Shown in pieces: positions 34,879 to 43,693 of a DNA stretch of 64,000 bases. Numbering within the stretch: the stretch's first letter is position 1; each line of letters begins with the position of its first letter. A program made the translations under genes and the position numbers. Origin of the DNA: JABWBH01 sp964526695 (GTDB lineage: Bacteria; Planctomycetota; Phycisphaerae; UBA1845); NCBI GenBank assembly GCA_964526695.1, contig CAZGJA010000121.1, positions 9,491 through 73,490 of the forward strand. The letters are read 5' to 3'. The notes beneath the pieces are model-generated. The model searched no databases, was not told the DNA's origin, and worked only from the letters and a program-made list of their open reading frames with translations.

Positions 34879-35319
34879 CCTGCGGCAGTCGAGCCGGAAT
34901 CGCGGTTGCGACGTGTTGCGCCAGGTTCGGGACAAGCACCTCGCTTCGCGAGCCCTCGGAGATCAGCCTCCCTCCCCGCCTATCTGCGTCACGCCGCCAT
35001 ACTCCACCCGTCCCGCGTCCAAGCAGGAACGCAATGAGTCCAACCTCCTGAACATCGTTTGATGCCCCGTTCTGACCGCGTCCATCAACCACACGGGTCC
35101 GCTGCCGCCGACCCGTGCCACCCGCCAGGGGGCTATCATTCTGCGTTCCGGCCACCGCATGGAACCGACACTTGCCCGAAGCGTATGAAAGATGGGGGCT
35201 TCCAAGGAAGCCCGATCTTGGACGGCTTTCAAGAAAGCTCGACCTTGGACGGCTTCCAAGAAAGTCCGGGGTCGTTCGTTATACAGGGTGCAGGCCGACA
35301 GCGCATGACGGGAGAGGCC
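34879..35319. other. Intergenic region with hairpin and tandem repeats
   Basis: A 441-base spacer between hicB and the sigma-factor gene. It contains a B-type hairpin (35092-35117) and three successive hairpins near 35190-35275, GGGCTTCCAAGGAAGCCC, GGCTTTCAAGAAAGCTC and GGCTTCCAAGAAAGTCC, forming a tandem array with a 27-base unit. Open codons run through it in the sigma-factor frame but look non-coding. Confidence 0.6.
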
Positions 35320-35835
35320 ATGACCGAGGCGGGGACGCTCAATCGTCGGGACTGGCTGGAGGCGGCGTTTGCTCGATATGAGGCGCCGCTGCTCTCGTAC
35401 GCCGCGCGGCTGACCGGCAACCTCGAGGCCGCGCGCGACGTCGTGCAGGAGGCATTCATGAAGCTCGTCTCGCAGGATCGGGCGAATCTCAACGGCAACG
35501 AGGCCGCTTGGTTGTACACCGTCTGCCGCAACCGCGCCTTGGACGTGCAACGACGATCCGCCCGCGCCGCTGCGGCCCTTCATGAGCACGCGGAATCGCC
35601 GCCAGCACCGATGCCCGGCTCGACCGTGCAGGCTCGCGAGGACGCGCAGCACGTGCTCTCGCTCGTGGCGCAGCTCCCGCGAGACCAGCAGGAGGCCGTG
35701 ATCCTGCGATTCCAATGCGATCTGTCTTACAAACAAATCGCGGAGGTGACGGGGCAAAGCACCGGCACGGTGGGATACCTGCTGCACGTGGCGCTGCGGA
35801 CGCTGAGAGGACAAATGGCGAATGGCGAATGGTGA
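35320..35835 (+). CDS. ECF-type sigma factor
   Basis: A 171-residue sigma-70-family factor. Region 2 has ARDVVQEAFMKLV and AAWLYTVCRNRALDVQRRSA; region 4 has LPRDQQEAVILRFQCDLSYK and IAEVTGQSTGTVGYLLHVAL. ATG 35320 is preferred because GGAGAGG lies directly upstream; ATG 35305 is possible. The last codons and the stop (MANGEW, TGA) are supplied by the heptamer array that starts at 35814, so the native C-terminus may have been replaced. The following VWA gene has an anti-sigma-like N-terminus, which suggests a signalling pair. Confidence 0.88.
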   Translation: MTEAGTLNRRDWLEAAFARYEAPLLSYAARLTGNLEAARDVVQEAFMKLVSQDRANLNGNEAAWLYTVCRNRALDVQRRSARAAAALHEHAESPPAPMPGSTVQAREDAQHVLSLVAQLPRDQQEAVILRFQCDLSYKQIAEVTGQSTGTVGYLLHVALRTLRGQMANGEW

Positions 35836-35942
35836 ATGCCGAATGGTGAATGCCGAATGCGGCATGACGTGACTGTGGCCGAATGAGTCTGCGCTGCTCC
35901 GTAATCCACAATCCGAAATCCGAAACCCGAAATCCGAAATCC
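35814..35942 (+). repeat. Two heptamer arrays between sigma factor and VWA genes
   Basis: Seven units of AATGGCG/AATGGTG/AATGCCG run from 35814 to 35862, overlapping the sigma-factor stop. Nearly five units of AATCCGA follow at 35910-35942. Both motifs also occur inside alaS. Confidence 0.9.
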
Positions 35943-35967
35943 AGTGCTTTCCCGCGAGACTTGAACC

Positions 35968-38745
35968 ATGCAACCCGACAATCCCAAACTGACTGCCTAC
36001 GTGCTGGACGAACTGAGCGCCACGGATCGCAACGCCGTGCATTCGGAACTTGCCCGCAATCCAGCATTGGCGGCCGAGGCGGAAGGCCTGCGCCGCACGG
36101 CGGATCAACTGCGGCGCGCGTTTGCCACGGCGGAGGCGCCGGCGCTGTCCGGCGATGCACGTCGCGCGATTCTCGGCGCCGGCGTCGCGCCCGTCTCGGC
36201 GGCGGGCCGACCTGAAACTGCTGCCGTGGCGAGCAGGTCCGAAAGCGCTGCAGGCCCCGACAAGCTCGAAACCGTTGGCAGTCGCACGCGTGCGAAAAAG
36301 CCGATAATCGTCCGCTTGCGCCGCACCTTCCGCTGGGCCGCCTGCTTCGCCGTCCTCATCGGCGCGACCTACCTGCTCGGCTTGGCGGCGTGGACAGACA
36401 CGCATCCAAGCGACCAATTCGAACTCGTCCGCTCAACGGGTTGGGCCTTGAGTTACGCATCCCCGGACCAAGTGGCCGCGTTTATTGCGAAGAGCCAGGC
36501 GAACCTCAGGCAGGAAAGCAACAGCACCGGCCTGATACTCCCGACCATGCAACAGTCGATGGGGTTGGAGGGCAGAGATCGCTTGCTGTACCCCGATCTT
36601 GCTTTGAGTGATTCGCTGAAAGACTCGGGTACGGTCGCAGGAGTTTCGGCCGATGCGTACCGGTTCGCGGGCGGACTCAGCTTAATGTCGAGCAACGGCA
36701 ATGTCACCCTCAAGCAGCACATCAGCCCATCCTCCCGGGCGCAGGTCGCATCCGGAGCCGGGTACAAAGGCGGTTACTATTACGACTCCCACGACGCGTA
36801 TATGCTCAACTTCGAAGGGGCTGAGACGAGTGGCGACGAACGACCCGAGGGCGAGGCTTACACTCATACCCTCAACCAAGACACGTTGACCGGAACCGCC
36901 GGTGAGAAGTTCTCCGCCCCACTCCAGTTCGTAGAATCAGCCGGTCAAGAAGTCCAAGTGGGCCGCTTCACATGGAACGTCGGCGACGGAACGATCGATG
37001 ACTCGCTTTACTTCCAAGAACTCTATGCTCGTTTTCCCACAGGCCAGCCTGATTCGCCCGAGGAGCTCGGGTTCGAGCTTACGTACGGCCTAGATAACCG
37101 GAACACCGCCGAATCCTACTCCCCCATCACCGACAACCCCTTCGTCTTCGCATCCAAGGAACCCGTCTCCACCTTCTCCATCGACGTGGACACGGCCTCA
37201 TACTCCAACATCCGCCGCCATCTGCTCGCCGGGCAGCTTCCGCCGAAGGACGCCGTCCGCATCGAGGAGATGATCAACGCCTTCCGTTACGACTATCCCG
37301 AGCCGACCGCCGAGCGGCCATTCTCGGTGAACGCGGAAGTGGGCGAATGCCCGTGGGCGCCGGCGCATCGGCTCGTGCGCGTCGGGCTGCAAGGGTACCA
37401 GGTCGATCCCAAGGATCGCCCGCCGCTCAACCTCGTCTTTCTCATCGACGTCTCCGGCTCCATGCAGGCCGCCAACAAGCTGCCGCTCGTGCGCGACAGC
37501 CTCAAGGTGCTGCTGGAGCAGCTCTGGGCGGAGGACCGCGTGGGCATCGTCACTTACGCGGGCGAGTCCGCCATCGCCCTCCCCTCCACGCCCGGTTCGC
37601 GCTACGACGAGATCCTCGCGGCCATCGACGCACTCTCCTCCGGCGGCTCCACCAACGGCGAGGCCGGCATCCGCGAGGCGTACCTGATGGCCGAGGACAA
37701 TTTCATCGAGGGCGGCGTCAACCGCGTGATGCTCTGCACCGACGGCGACTTCAACGTCGGCGTCAGCGACGACAACGAGCTGGTGGACCTGATCCGCGTG
37801 AACGCCACCTCCGGCGTGTTCCTCACCGTGCTCGGCTTCGGCACGGGCAACCTCAAGGACGGCAAGCTCGAAGCCCTCGCCGACAAGGGCAACGGGCACT
37901 ACGCCTACATCGACGACCTTATCGAGGCGAAGCGCGTCCTCGGCGACGAGGCCGGCGCGACGCTTCAGACCATCGCCAAGGACGTCAAGATCCAGGTGCA
38001 GTTCAACCCGGCGCGGGTGCAATCGTACCGGCTCATCGGATATGAGAACCGCGTGATGGCCGCGCAAGACTTTGCGGATGATGCCAAGGACGCGGGCGAA
38101 ATCGGCGCGGGGCACTCGGTGACGGCGCTGTACGAAGTCGTCCCGGCCTCCGGGGAGACCTTGGCCACGGATCGGCCCGCGGAAGAGGAGTTATCCGCAG
38201 AGGACGCAGAGGGCGCAGAGGGTTTGGGGGATAGCGAGTCGGGCGCTGTCGCCGAGTTGCGGAGTCGCTCCGCGGGGAATGCTGAAGTCGTGCACGGGGA
38301 TGCCAAAGGCAACGATGCTCCGCTGGCGACCGGCGTGGACGCCACGCCGGCTCACGGCAGCGAAGTTCCGTTGGCCGAACACGACGGCGCTGCGACTGCC
38401 GATGGCGCGTCGGATTCAATCGCGCCTCTTCCGGCCGATGCCCTCCTCCTGCTTCGCCTTCGTTACAAAGCGCCGGACGGGGCTGTGAGCCAACTCATCG
38501 AGACGCCCGTCTTCGACGGCGGCGCTTACATGGAACAGATGCCGCGCGACTTCCTCTTCGCCGCGTCGGTGGCCTCCTTCGGAATGCTCCTGCGCCAGTC
38601 GCCCCACGTCGGCGACTGGACCTTCGAGGCCGCCGAAGAGCTGGCACATTCCGGCGTCGGCGACGACGCGAGCGGCTACCGCACGGAGTTTGTTCAGCTC
38701 GTGCGCCGGGCGATCGAGATCCGCGCCGCGCAGACTGTTCCGTGA
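35968..38745 (+). CDS. Von Willebrand factor A domain protein with anti-sigma-like N-terminus (YfbK-like)
   Basis: A 925-residue protein. Residues 1-60 (KLTAYVLDELSATDRNAVHS, then a helix) resemble planctomycete anti-sigma N-domains. A membrane helix near 120-140 (WAACFAVLIGATYLLGLAAW) puts the rest outside. The segment of about 160-390 is variable and has a somewhat different base composition. From FVFASKEPVSTFSIDVDTAS onward it follows YfbK-type proteins, with a VWA MIDAS motif DVSGSM near residue 493 and a C-terminal DUF3520-like part split by an acidic low-complexity insert (EEELSAEDAEGAEG). It is encoded just after a sigma factor and is probably its membrane partner. Confidence 0.82.
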   Translation: MQPDNPKLTAYVLDELSATDRNAVHSELARNPALAAEAEGLRRTADQLRRAFATAEAPALSGDARRAILGAGVAPVSAAGRPETAAVASRSESAAGPDKLETVGSRTRAKKPIIVRLRRTFRWAACFAVLIGATYLLGLAAWTDTHPSDQFELVRSTGWALSYASPDQVAAFIAKSQANLRQESNSTGLILPTMQQSMGLEGRDRLLYPDLALSDSLKDSGTVAGVSADAYRFAGGLSLMSSNGNVTLKQHISPSSRAQVASGAGYKGGYYYDSHDAYMLNFEGAETSGDERPEGEAYTHTLNQDTLTGTAGEKFSAPLQFVESAGQEVQVGRFTWNVGDGTIDDSLYFQELYARFPTGQPDSPEELGFELTYGLDNRNTAESYSPITDNPFVFASKEPVSTFSIDVDTASYSNIRRHLLAGQLPPKDAVRIEEMINAFRYDYPEPTAERPFSVNAEVGECPWAPAHRLVRVGLQGYQVDPKDRPPLNLVFLIDVSGSMQAANKLPLVRDSLKVLLEQLWAEDRVGIVTYAGESAIALPSTPGSRYDEILAAIDALSSGGSTNGEAGIREAYLMAEDNFIEGGVNRVMLCTDGDFNVGVSDDNELVDLIRVNATSGVFLTVLGFGTGNLKDGKLEALADKGNGHYAYIDDLIEAKRVLGDEAGATLQTIAKDVKIQVQFNPARVQSYRLIGYENRVMAAQDFADDAKDAGEIGAGHSVTALYEVVPASGETLATDRPAEEELSAEDAEGAEGLGDSESGAVAELRSRSAGNAEVVHGDAKGNDAPLATGVDATPAHGSEVPLAEHDGAATADGASDSIAPLPADALLLLRLRYKAPDGAVSQLIETPVFDGGAYMEQMPRDFLFAASVASFGMLLRQSPHVGDWTFEAAEELAHSGVGDDASGYRTEFVQLVRRAIEIRAAQTVP

Positions 38746-38844
38746 CGTCGCTGCCTGTGGGTCAAGGCGTTTCGCTGATCGCCACTCATCAGCATCACTG
38801 CGCGAGTGGCTTCGCTGATCGCCGCTCATAAGCACAACCGCCCG

Positions 38845-38955
38845 GGTGGCACGGCGGGTGGCAAGGTCTGGCGTACTCGCCAGGCCGTGGCAGTCGAAAG
38901 ACGCAAGCACCTCCAGCAAGCCCCACGGGTCCCCTTACTTGCACCCCTGCCACCC
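38845..38955. repeat. Composite hairpin element A-B
   Basis: Begins GGTGGCACGG and ends TGCCACC. It contains an A-type hairpin (38863-38890, GGTCTGGCG...CGCCAGGCC) and a degenerate B-type segment near 38919-38946. Same layout as at 55621-55717. Confidence 0.7.
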
Positions 38956-38996
38956 AACGCGACCGCAGAGCGTCGGACTTGGCGGCCCGCGAGTTA

Positions 38997-39060
38997 GGCA
39001 ACCGCCAAGCTCGGCAACCGCCAAGCTCGGCAACCGGCAAGCTCACCAACCGGCAAGCTC
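38997..39060 (+). repeat. Four tandem 16-bp repeats
   Basis: Exact 16-base periodicity with unit GGCAACCGCCAAGCTC; the later units change to ACCGGCAAGCTC. It lies in the 548-base spacer between the VWA and sulfatase genes, which holds no gene. A TATACT near 39107 could be a -10 for the sulfatase. Confidence 0.85.
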
Positions 39061-39293
39061 AGCCTTAGATCCCCCTTCGAAGGATGTACCGCCGGCACTT
39101 TTCGGCTATACTAATCCCCTGCCCTCGCGACGAAGCCTGCCCCCCCGGGCGACGGCGCGACGGCAATAATCCGTCTTGAAAGGGCGTTACGCAGGCGGGC
39201 GCGGAGATGGTTCAGGCCGCTCGTCCCGGCTTCCGACAAACTTCTCAGACGGACGACGGGTTCAGGCACGCACGGGCACAGGGGTTTAAGTTC

Positions 39294-40877
39294 ATGAGGA
39301 ATATCGCGCGATTCAGGCTTACGGTTTGGGCGATGGCGGCAGCGCTCGCCGCTGCGGTTAGCGGACTCGCCTGGTCCATGGCGGCTCAGCCCACCCCCCA
39401 AAGCCCGCTCCCCGCCAAGCCGAACATCCTGGTCATCACCATTGACACGATGCGCGCCGACCACCTCGGATGTTACGGCTACTTCCGCGACACCTCGCCG
39501 CACATCGACGCGCTGGCGAAGGAATCGATCGTGTTCGAGAACTGCAACACGCCCATGGCCCAGACGCTGCCGACGCACACGTCAATCTTCACCAGCGTCT
39601 ACCCGCGCGAGCACGGCATCGTCGCCAACATCGCCCAGACGGGCGGCATGTACAAGCCCTCCCCCGTGCTCCAGACCTTCGCCACCGCCATCGGCAAGCA
39701 GGGCTACCTCACCGCCGGCTTCGTCAGCGCCGAACCGGTGAAGAAGATCGGCGGCCTCGCCGCGGGTTTCGCCAAGTGGTATGAGCCGGACGACAAGAAA
39801 GTCGAGGCCGACTGGACCAATCGCAAGATTTTCGAGTGGATCGACGCCGGCGGGCTGAAGGAGCCGTTCTTCATGTGGGTCCACTACTTCGACCCGCACG
39901 CCAAGTACGAACCGCCGGCGCCCTACGACACGATGTTCACGGACGACGAGAAACTCGACAAGCACATGGCCGATCGCGCGATCGGCCAGGCGGCCGCTAA
40001 GGAGCGGTTCGGCAAGGAGCGGGCGGGCAAGGACAATCAAAGCAGAGTCATGAAGTCCAAGGAGAGCATCAACCTCTATGACGGTGAAGTGCGCTGGACG
40101 GACGCGAACATCGGCAAGCTCCTCGCCAAGCTCAAGGAGAAGGGGGTCTGGGACAAGACGATCATCGTGCTCACGGGCGATCACGGCGAGGGATTGGGGC
40201 AGCACAATCTCACCGGGCACGGCAACGTCTGGCGCGAGCAGATCCATGTGCCTTTTATCGCCCGCGTCCCCGGCCAGTCGCCGCGCCGCGTTCCGACGCC
40301 TGCCACGTCCGTAGACATCCTGCCCACGGTGCTGGCCATGGCCCCGTCCATCCCGTCCACGGAGTTCCTCAAGCAAGCTTCCGGCGTGAACGTGCTGTCC
40401 GGCGGCCTCGACGCCAATCGTCCGCTCTACGCCCAGCTTCCCGGCAGTCACACCGTCATGGTCCACGCGCTCACCGTGGGCGACTGGCGTTTCATCCGCC
40501 ATCCCGCCAAAGGAGACATGCTGTTCAATCTCAAGGACGATCCTTTCGAACTCAGCAATCTCGTGGAGAAGTTCGCCGACCGCGCGTCACAGATGCGCGA
40601 GGAACTGCAAAAGACGGCGATCACCCAGAGCGCCAACGGCAAGAAGAACAAGGCCGGCGAAGTCATCAAGCCCGAAGATGACGAAGCCGTGAAGGCCGCG
40701 GTGAAAAACCTGAAAGGAATGGGTTACGTCGAGGAAGGCGAGGAAGGCGTGGAAGGCGACGTAGAGGGCAGCGATTCGGCGGGCCTGAAGGGTCAAGGAT
40801 ACACCGAAGACGCAGACCCGGATGAGAAGCCGTCTCCCAAGAAAAGCAAAAAGGACAAGAAGGATAAAGACGAATAG
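39294..40877 (+). CDS. Sulfatase-superfamily hydrolase, atypical nucleophile
   Basis: A 527-residue exported protein of the alkaline phosphatase/sulfatase superfamily. After a signal peptide (RLTVWAMAAALAAAVSGLAW) comes KPNILVITIDTMRADHLGCY, whose Asp residues bind metal. The usual nucleophile motif C/S-x-P-x-R is absent; the site reads QTLPTHTSIFTSVYPREHG, so a Thr or another residue would act and formylglycine activation is unlikely. Later metal ligands are present (LTGDHGEGLGQHN, GHGNVWREQIHVPFIARVPG in part). The C-terminal 90 residues are acidic then Lys-rich and disordered. It could be a phosphoesterase rather than a sulfatase. Confidence 0.82.
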   Translation: MRNIARFRLTVWAMAAALAAAVSGLAWSMAAQPTPQSPLPAKPNILVITIDTMRADHLGCYGYFRDTSPHIDALAKESIVFENCNTPMAQTLPTHTSIFTSVYPREHGIVANIAQTGGMYKPSPVLQTFATAIGKQGYLTAGFVSAEPVKKIGGLAAGFAKWYEPDDKKVEADWTNRKIFEWIDAGGLKEPFFMWVHYFDPHAKYEPPAPYDTMFTDDEKLDKHMADRAIGQAAAKERFGKERAGKDNQSRVMKSKESINLYDGEVRWTDANIGKLLAKLKEKGVWDKTIIVLTGDHGEGLGQHNLTGHGNVWREQIHVPFIARVPGQSPRRVPTPATSVDILPTVLAMAPSIPSTEFLKQASGVNVLSGGLDANRPLYAQLPGSHTVMVHALTVGDWRFIRHPAKGDMLFNLKDDPFELSNLVEKFADRASQMREELQKTAITQSANGKKNKAGEVIKPEDDEAVKAAVKNLKGMGYVEEGEEGVEGDVEGSDSAGLKGQGYTEDADPDEKPSPKKSKKDKKDKDE

Positions 40878-40901
40878 GAGCGACTTCCAGGCCCCGCCGC
40901 C

Positions 40902-41465
40902 TTAATCCAGCGTCTCCACGTGGATCTTGTGATTGCTGTACACGCAGATGTCCGCAGCGATGTGCAGCGCGTGCTCCACGATCTGCGTCGGCGTCTGGTC
41001 CGTGTGCGCCTTGAGCGCCCGAGCCGCCGCCGCCGCGTACATCCCGCCGGAGCCGATGCCGATCACCCCGTCGTCCGGCTCGATCACGTCTCCGTTGCCG
41101 CTGATCATCAACGTCACGTCATGGCTGCACGCCACCATCACCGACTCCAGCCGCCGCAGCACGCGGTCCGTCCGCCAGTCCCGCGCCAGATCCACGGCCG
41201 CCCGCCGCAGGTTCCCCTTGTAATGCTCCAGGCGCGTATCCAGCCGGTCCAGCAGGGCGAAGGCGTCGGCCGCCCCGCCAGCGAACCCGCACATGACCGT
41301 GCCGTCCGCAAGGCGGTGAATCTTCCGCGCCTCGTGCTTGAGCACCGCAGGCCCGAGCGAGACCTGCCCGTCGCCGCCGATGGCGACTTTGCCGTCGCGT
41401 CGAACGGCCAGAATCGTCGTGGAGCGCATCCGCTCATCCGGCTCGAATGTTCGTGCTGTGTGCAT
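40902..41465 (-). CDS. hslV: ATP-dependent protease subunit HslV
   Basis: Threonine peptidase subunit of the HslUV protease, 187 residues. After a short leader (MHTARTFEPDERMRS) the mature enzyme would start TTILAVRRDGKVAIGGDGQV, with the N-terminal Thr as nucleophile. Other matches are LADGTVMCGFAGGAADAFAL and VIGIGSGGMYAAAAARAL. The longer leader implies autoprocessing; an internal ATG at 41429 would shorten it. hslU, normally the next gene, is absent: a plus-strand sulfatase lies there. HslU must be encoded elsewhere. Confidence 0.92.
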   Translation of the reverse strand: MHTARTFEPDERMRSTTILAVRRDGKVAIGGDGQVSLGPAVLKHEARKIHRLADGTVMCGFAGGAADAFALLDRLDTRLEHYKGNLRRAAVDLARDWRTDRVLRRLESVMVACSHDVTLMISGNGDVIEPDDGVIGIGSGGMYAAAAARALKAHTDQTPTQIVEHALHIAADICVYSNHKIHVETLD

Positions 41466-41560
41466 CCGCGTTTGGGCTCCTGTGTTAGAATCAAATGTGG
41501 GAGGTCAAGGACAGGCATCCGATGCGTGCGACTTGGAGGTTGTTGCCATAGCCGCGTGTG

Positions 41561-41606
41561 GCGCCGGTTTCCAACCGGTGGCTGTAGCACGGGTTTTCAA
41601 CCGGTG
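41561..41606. repeat. Two tandem hairpins, family C
   Basis: Two 20-base palindromes, GCGCCGGTTTCCAACCGGTG and GCACGGGTTTTCAACCGGTG, spaced 26 bases apart. They belong to the same family as the five-copy array at 53175. Confidence 0.8.
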
Positions 41607-41729
41607 CCGGCCATGAATCAACCTGGAAAGCTCGGCCGCCATATGCCGCTCCCGTCGAAAGCCCATTGTCCACGAATCGCGCCGCTTTTCCAGCAGCGCG
41701 GTGGAGAGGTTGCGAGGCTCGGAGATCTC

Positions 41730-42209
41730 GTGATCCGCAGGCATTGTTACCGCCTGGTTTGTGCGGCGATGCTCAGCGCCATCGCCATGGGCGCATGCTC
41801 GCGCCCCTCCCCGCCCTCGCCCGATGCCGCTAACGGACAGGGCAACACCCGCGAGCCGGACGCGCCGGCTGCCGCCAAGCCCGCGCCCGACGCCAGGCCG
41901 GCCCGCTCGCTGCGCATCGCCGTGCCCGACCCGGCCGAGGCGGACCGCTGGCTGCACGTCGTCCGCGTGCGCGAAGGCGTCGCCGGAGGCGTGGCCACGG
42001 GCGACTTCGACCCCCAGCGCAACAAGATCACCATCGCTACCACCGGCGTGCTGGAGTTCCGCATGGACACGGACCTGATGTCCATCGACTGGAGCCGCCC
42101 CGTCGTCCTGCGCATCGACGGCTACAACAGCCAGCTCCTCCCGCGCGAGGAAAAGCGTTTGACCTTCCGCGTCAACGAGACGGGAGATTGGGCGCTCGTC
42201 GGGATGTAG
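41730..42209 (+). CDS. Putative lipoprotein
   Basis: A 159-residue protein with a lipoprotein signal: basic start MIRRHCYRLV, hydrophobic CAAMLSAIAM, and lipobox MGAC followed by SRP. A Pro/Ala-rich linker leads to a compact domain (ARSLRIAVPDPAEADRWLHV, VLEFRMDTDLMSIDWSRPVV) that ends in a beta-rich segment. The GTG start at 41730 is chosen for the GGAG nine bases upstream and for the signal sequence; upstream codons contain hairpin repeats and look non-coding. No family recognised. Confidence 0.6.
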   Translation: MIRRHCYRLVCAAMLSAIAMGACSRPSPPSPDAANGQGNTREPDAPAAAKPAPDARPARSLRIAVPDPAEADRWLHVVRVREGVAGGVATGDFDPQRNKITIATTGVLEFRMDTDLMSIDWSRPVVLRIDGYNSQLLPREEKRLTFRVNETGDWALVGM

Positions 42210-42279
42210 CGGGGTGCGCCCGGAAATCCGGGCGGTTCGCCCGCGTGGCCTCGGGGAGACGCATTCATGCCGAATGACT

Positions 42280-42350
42280 CCCTCGCTTGCGCTTCGGGTT
42301 CGGAAAGCGCGATACATGCCGCCTTTCAGAACCCGAAGCGCAAGCGAGGG
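42280..42350. terminator. 21-bp perfect inverted repeat between convergent genes
   Basis: Arms at 42280-42300 (CCCTCGCTTGCGCTTCGGGT plus T) and 42330-42350 are perfectly complementary, with a 29-base loop. It lies between the ends of the convergent lipoprotein and corC genes, where it may stop transcription from both sides, although no U-run follows. The arm sequence recalls a repeat common in planctomycete genomes. Confidence 0.55.
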
Positions 42351-42366
42351 TCGCCGCTGGGGTGGA

Positions 42367-43659
42367 TCAGGCGCGCTCCTCGATCGGCGCCTCGATCATG
42401 GATTCCGGCAGCCGCACGCGAAGCCGGTTCACCTTGCGAGGCTCGGCGTCAATGACGCGCAGCTCGACCTCGTCGTGCGCGCAGTGCTCGCCCACCGCGG
42501 GGATGCGCCCCAGCGCCGAGGCCACGTATCCGCCGATGGTCTCGTAGTACTCGCTCTCCGGCAGATTGAGGCTCAGCTCTTCGTTGAGTTCGTCGATGCT
42601 CATCCGCGCGTCCACGTCGTACGTCCGCGCGTCCACCTGAACGAGCGGCTGCGGCTCGGCCGGCTCGTACTCGTCGGCGATGTCGCCCACCAGCTCTTCA
42701 AGAATGTCCTCGATGGTCGCAAGTCCGGCCGTGCCGCCGTATTCATCGAGCACGACGGCGATGTGCACCTTCTGCTGCTGGAACTCGCGCAGCAGCTCGC
42801 GGACGCCCTTGGTCTGCGGAACGAAGTGCGGCGGGCGCATCACGGCGCGGACGTCGAACGCGCCGCCGGGCGCGTGGCGCAGCAGATCCTTGGCGTACAG
42901 GATGCCGCAGACGCGGTCGATCGTGCCCTCGAAGACGGGGATGCGCGAATGCCCCTGCTCGCTGATGACGCGGCGAATCTCGTCGATGGCCGCTTCCACG
43001 GGGATGGCGACGATGTCGGTGCGCGGCGTCATGATCTCCTCGACGCGCGTGCTGCGCAGGTCGATGACCGACTCGATCATGGCCCGCTCGTCCTCGCTGA
43101 CGGCGCCCGTCCGCTCGCCCTCGCTGACGACGTCGAGGATTTCGCGCTCGACCTCGACGAGCTGCGTCTCCTCGTCCTCCGCGTGCACGCCAGCCAGTCG
43201 GCGCACGAGCGGGTCGAAGAGGTTGAGGATCAGCAGCAGCGGATACAGGATGACGCGGATGACGTGCAGCGCCGCCGTCGTGCGCAGGATGAGCTGATCG
43301 CCGGCGTACTTGGCGAGCGCGCTGGGGATCGCCAGCGCGCAGATCGCGCTGAACAGCACGCCGATGCCGAACGCCCAGAACGGCCGCGCGGCGTCGGCGC
43401 CAAGCTGAAGCTCGTCGAGCAGCGCCTGCACAATCAGCACCAGGGCGAGGATGGCGCTGACGCGGAACACGCCGGTGGTCAGCAGGTGCTGATGCCGCAG
43501 CGCGTACAGGCGGTCGAGCCGGTCCTCGCATCCCGCGTGCTCGAAAGCCTCCGCCAGCCGCGCGCGCGAGGAGCGCAGCGCGAGATTGGCCGCCGCCGAC
43601 AGCGTCAGCACAATCAGGTCCGCCACGCCCCACAAGGTCAACTCAAGCCAGCGGTCCAC
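42367..43659 (-). CDS. CNNM/CorC-family transporter-associated protein (HlyC/CorC)
   Basis: A 430-residue protein. A DUF21/CNNM membrane domain (about residues 1-170, three to four helices such as LLTTGVFRVSAILALVLIVQ) is followed by a CBS pair (MTPRTDIVAIPVEAAIDEIR, HSRIPVFEGTIDRVCGILYA, VVLDEYGGTAGLATIEDILE) and a CorC_HlyC domain (NLPESEYYETIGGYVASALG). The family is linked to magnesium/cobalt efflux. It is the last gene of the minus-strand phoH-pgpH-ybeY-corC series, an order conserved in many bacteria. Confidence 0.9.
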   Translation of the reverse strand: MDRWLELTLWGVADLIVLTLSAAANLALRSSRARLAEAFEHAGCEDRLDRLYALRHQHLLTTGVFRVSAILALVLIVQALLDELQLGADAARPFWAFGIGVLFSAICALAIPSALAKYAGDQLILRTTAALHVIRVILYPLLLILNLFDPLVRRLAGVHAEDEETQLVEVEREILDVVSEGERTGAVSEDERAMIESVIDLRSTRVEEIMTPRTDIVAIPVEAAIDEIRRVISEQGHSRIPVFEGTIDRVCGILYAKDLLRHAPGGAFDVRAVMRPPHFVPQTKGVRELLREFQQQKVHIAVVLDEYGGTAGLATIEDILEELVGDIADEYEPAEPQPLVQVDARTYDVDARMSIDELNEELSLNLPESEYYETIGGYVASALGRIPAVGEHCAHDEVELRVIDAEPRKVNRLRVRLPESMIEAPIEERA

Positions 43660-43693
43660 GAGTTCTCGCCGTTCCTCCGCTCTATGTCGCGGA

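Noticed and set aside
35059..35319. N-terminal extension of the sigma factor to 35059
   Set aside because: The extra codons translate hairpin repeats (GFQESSTLDGFQES) and a good ribosome site precedes ATG 35320.
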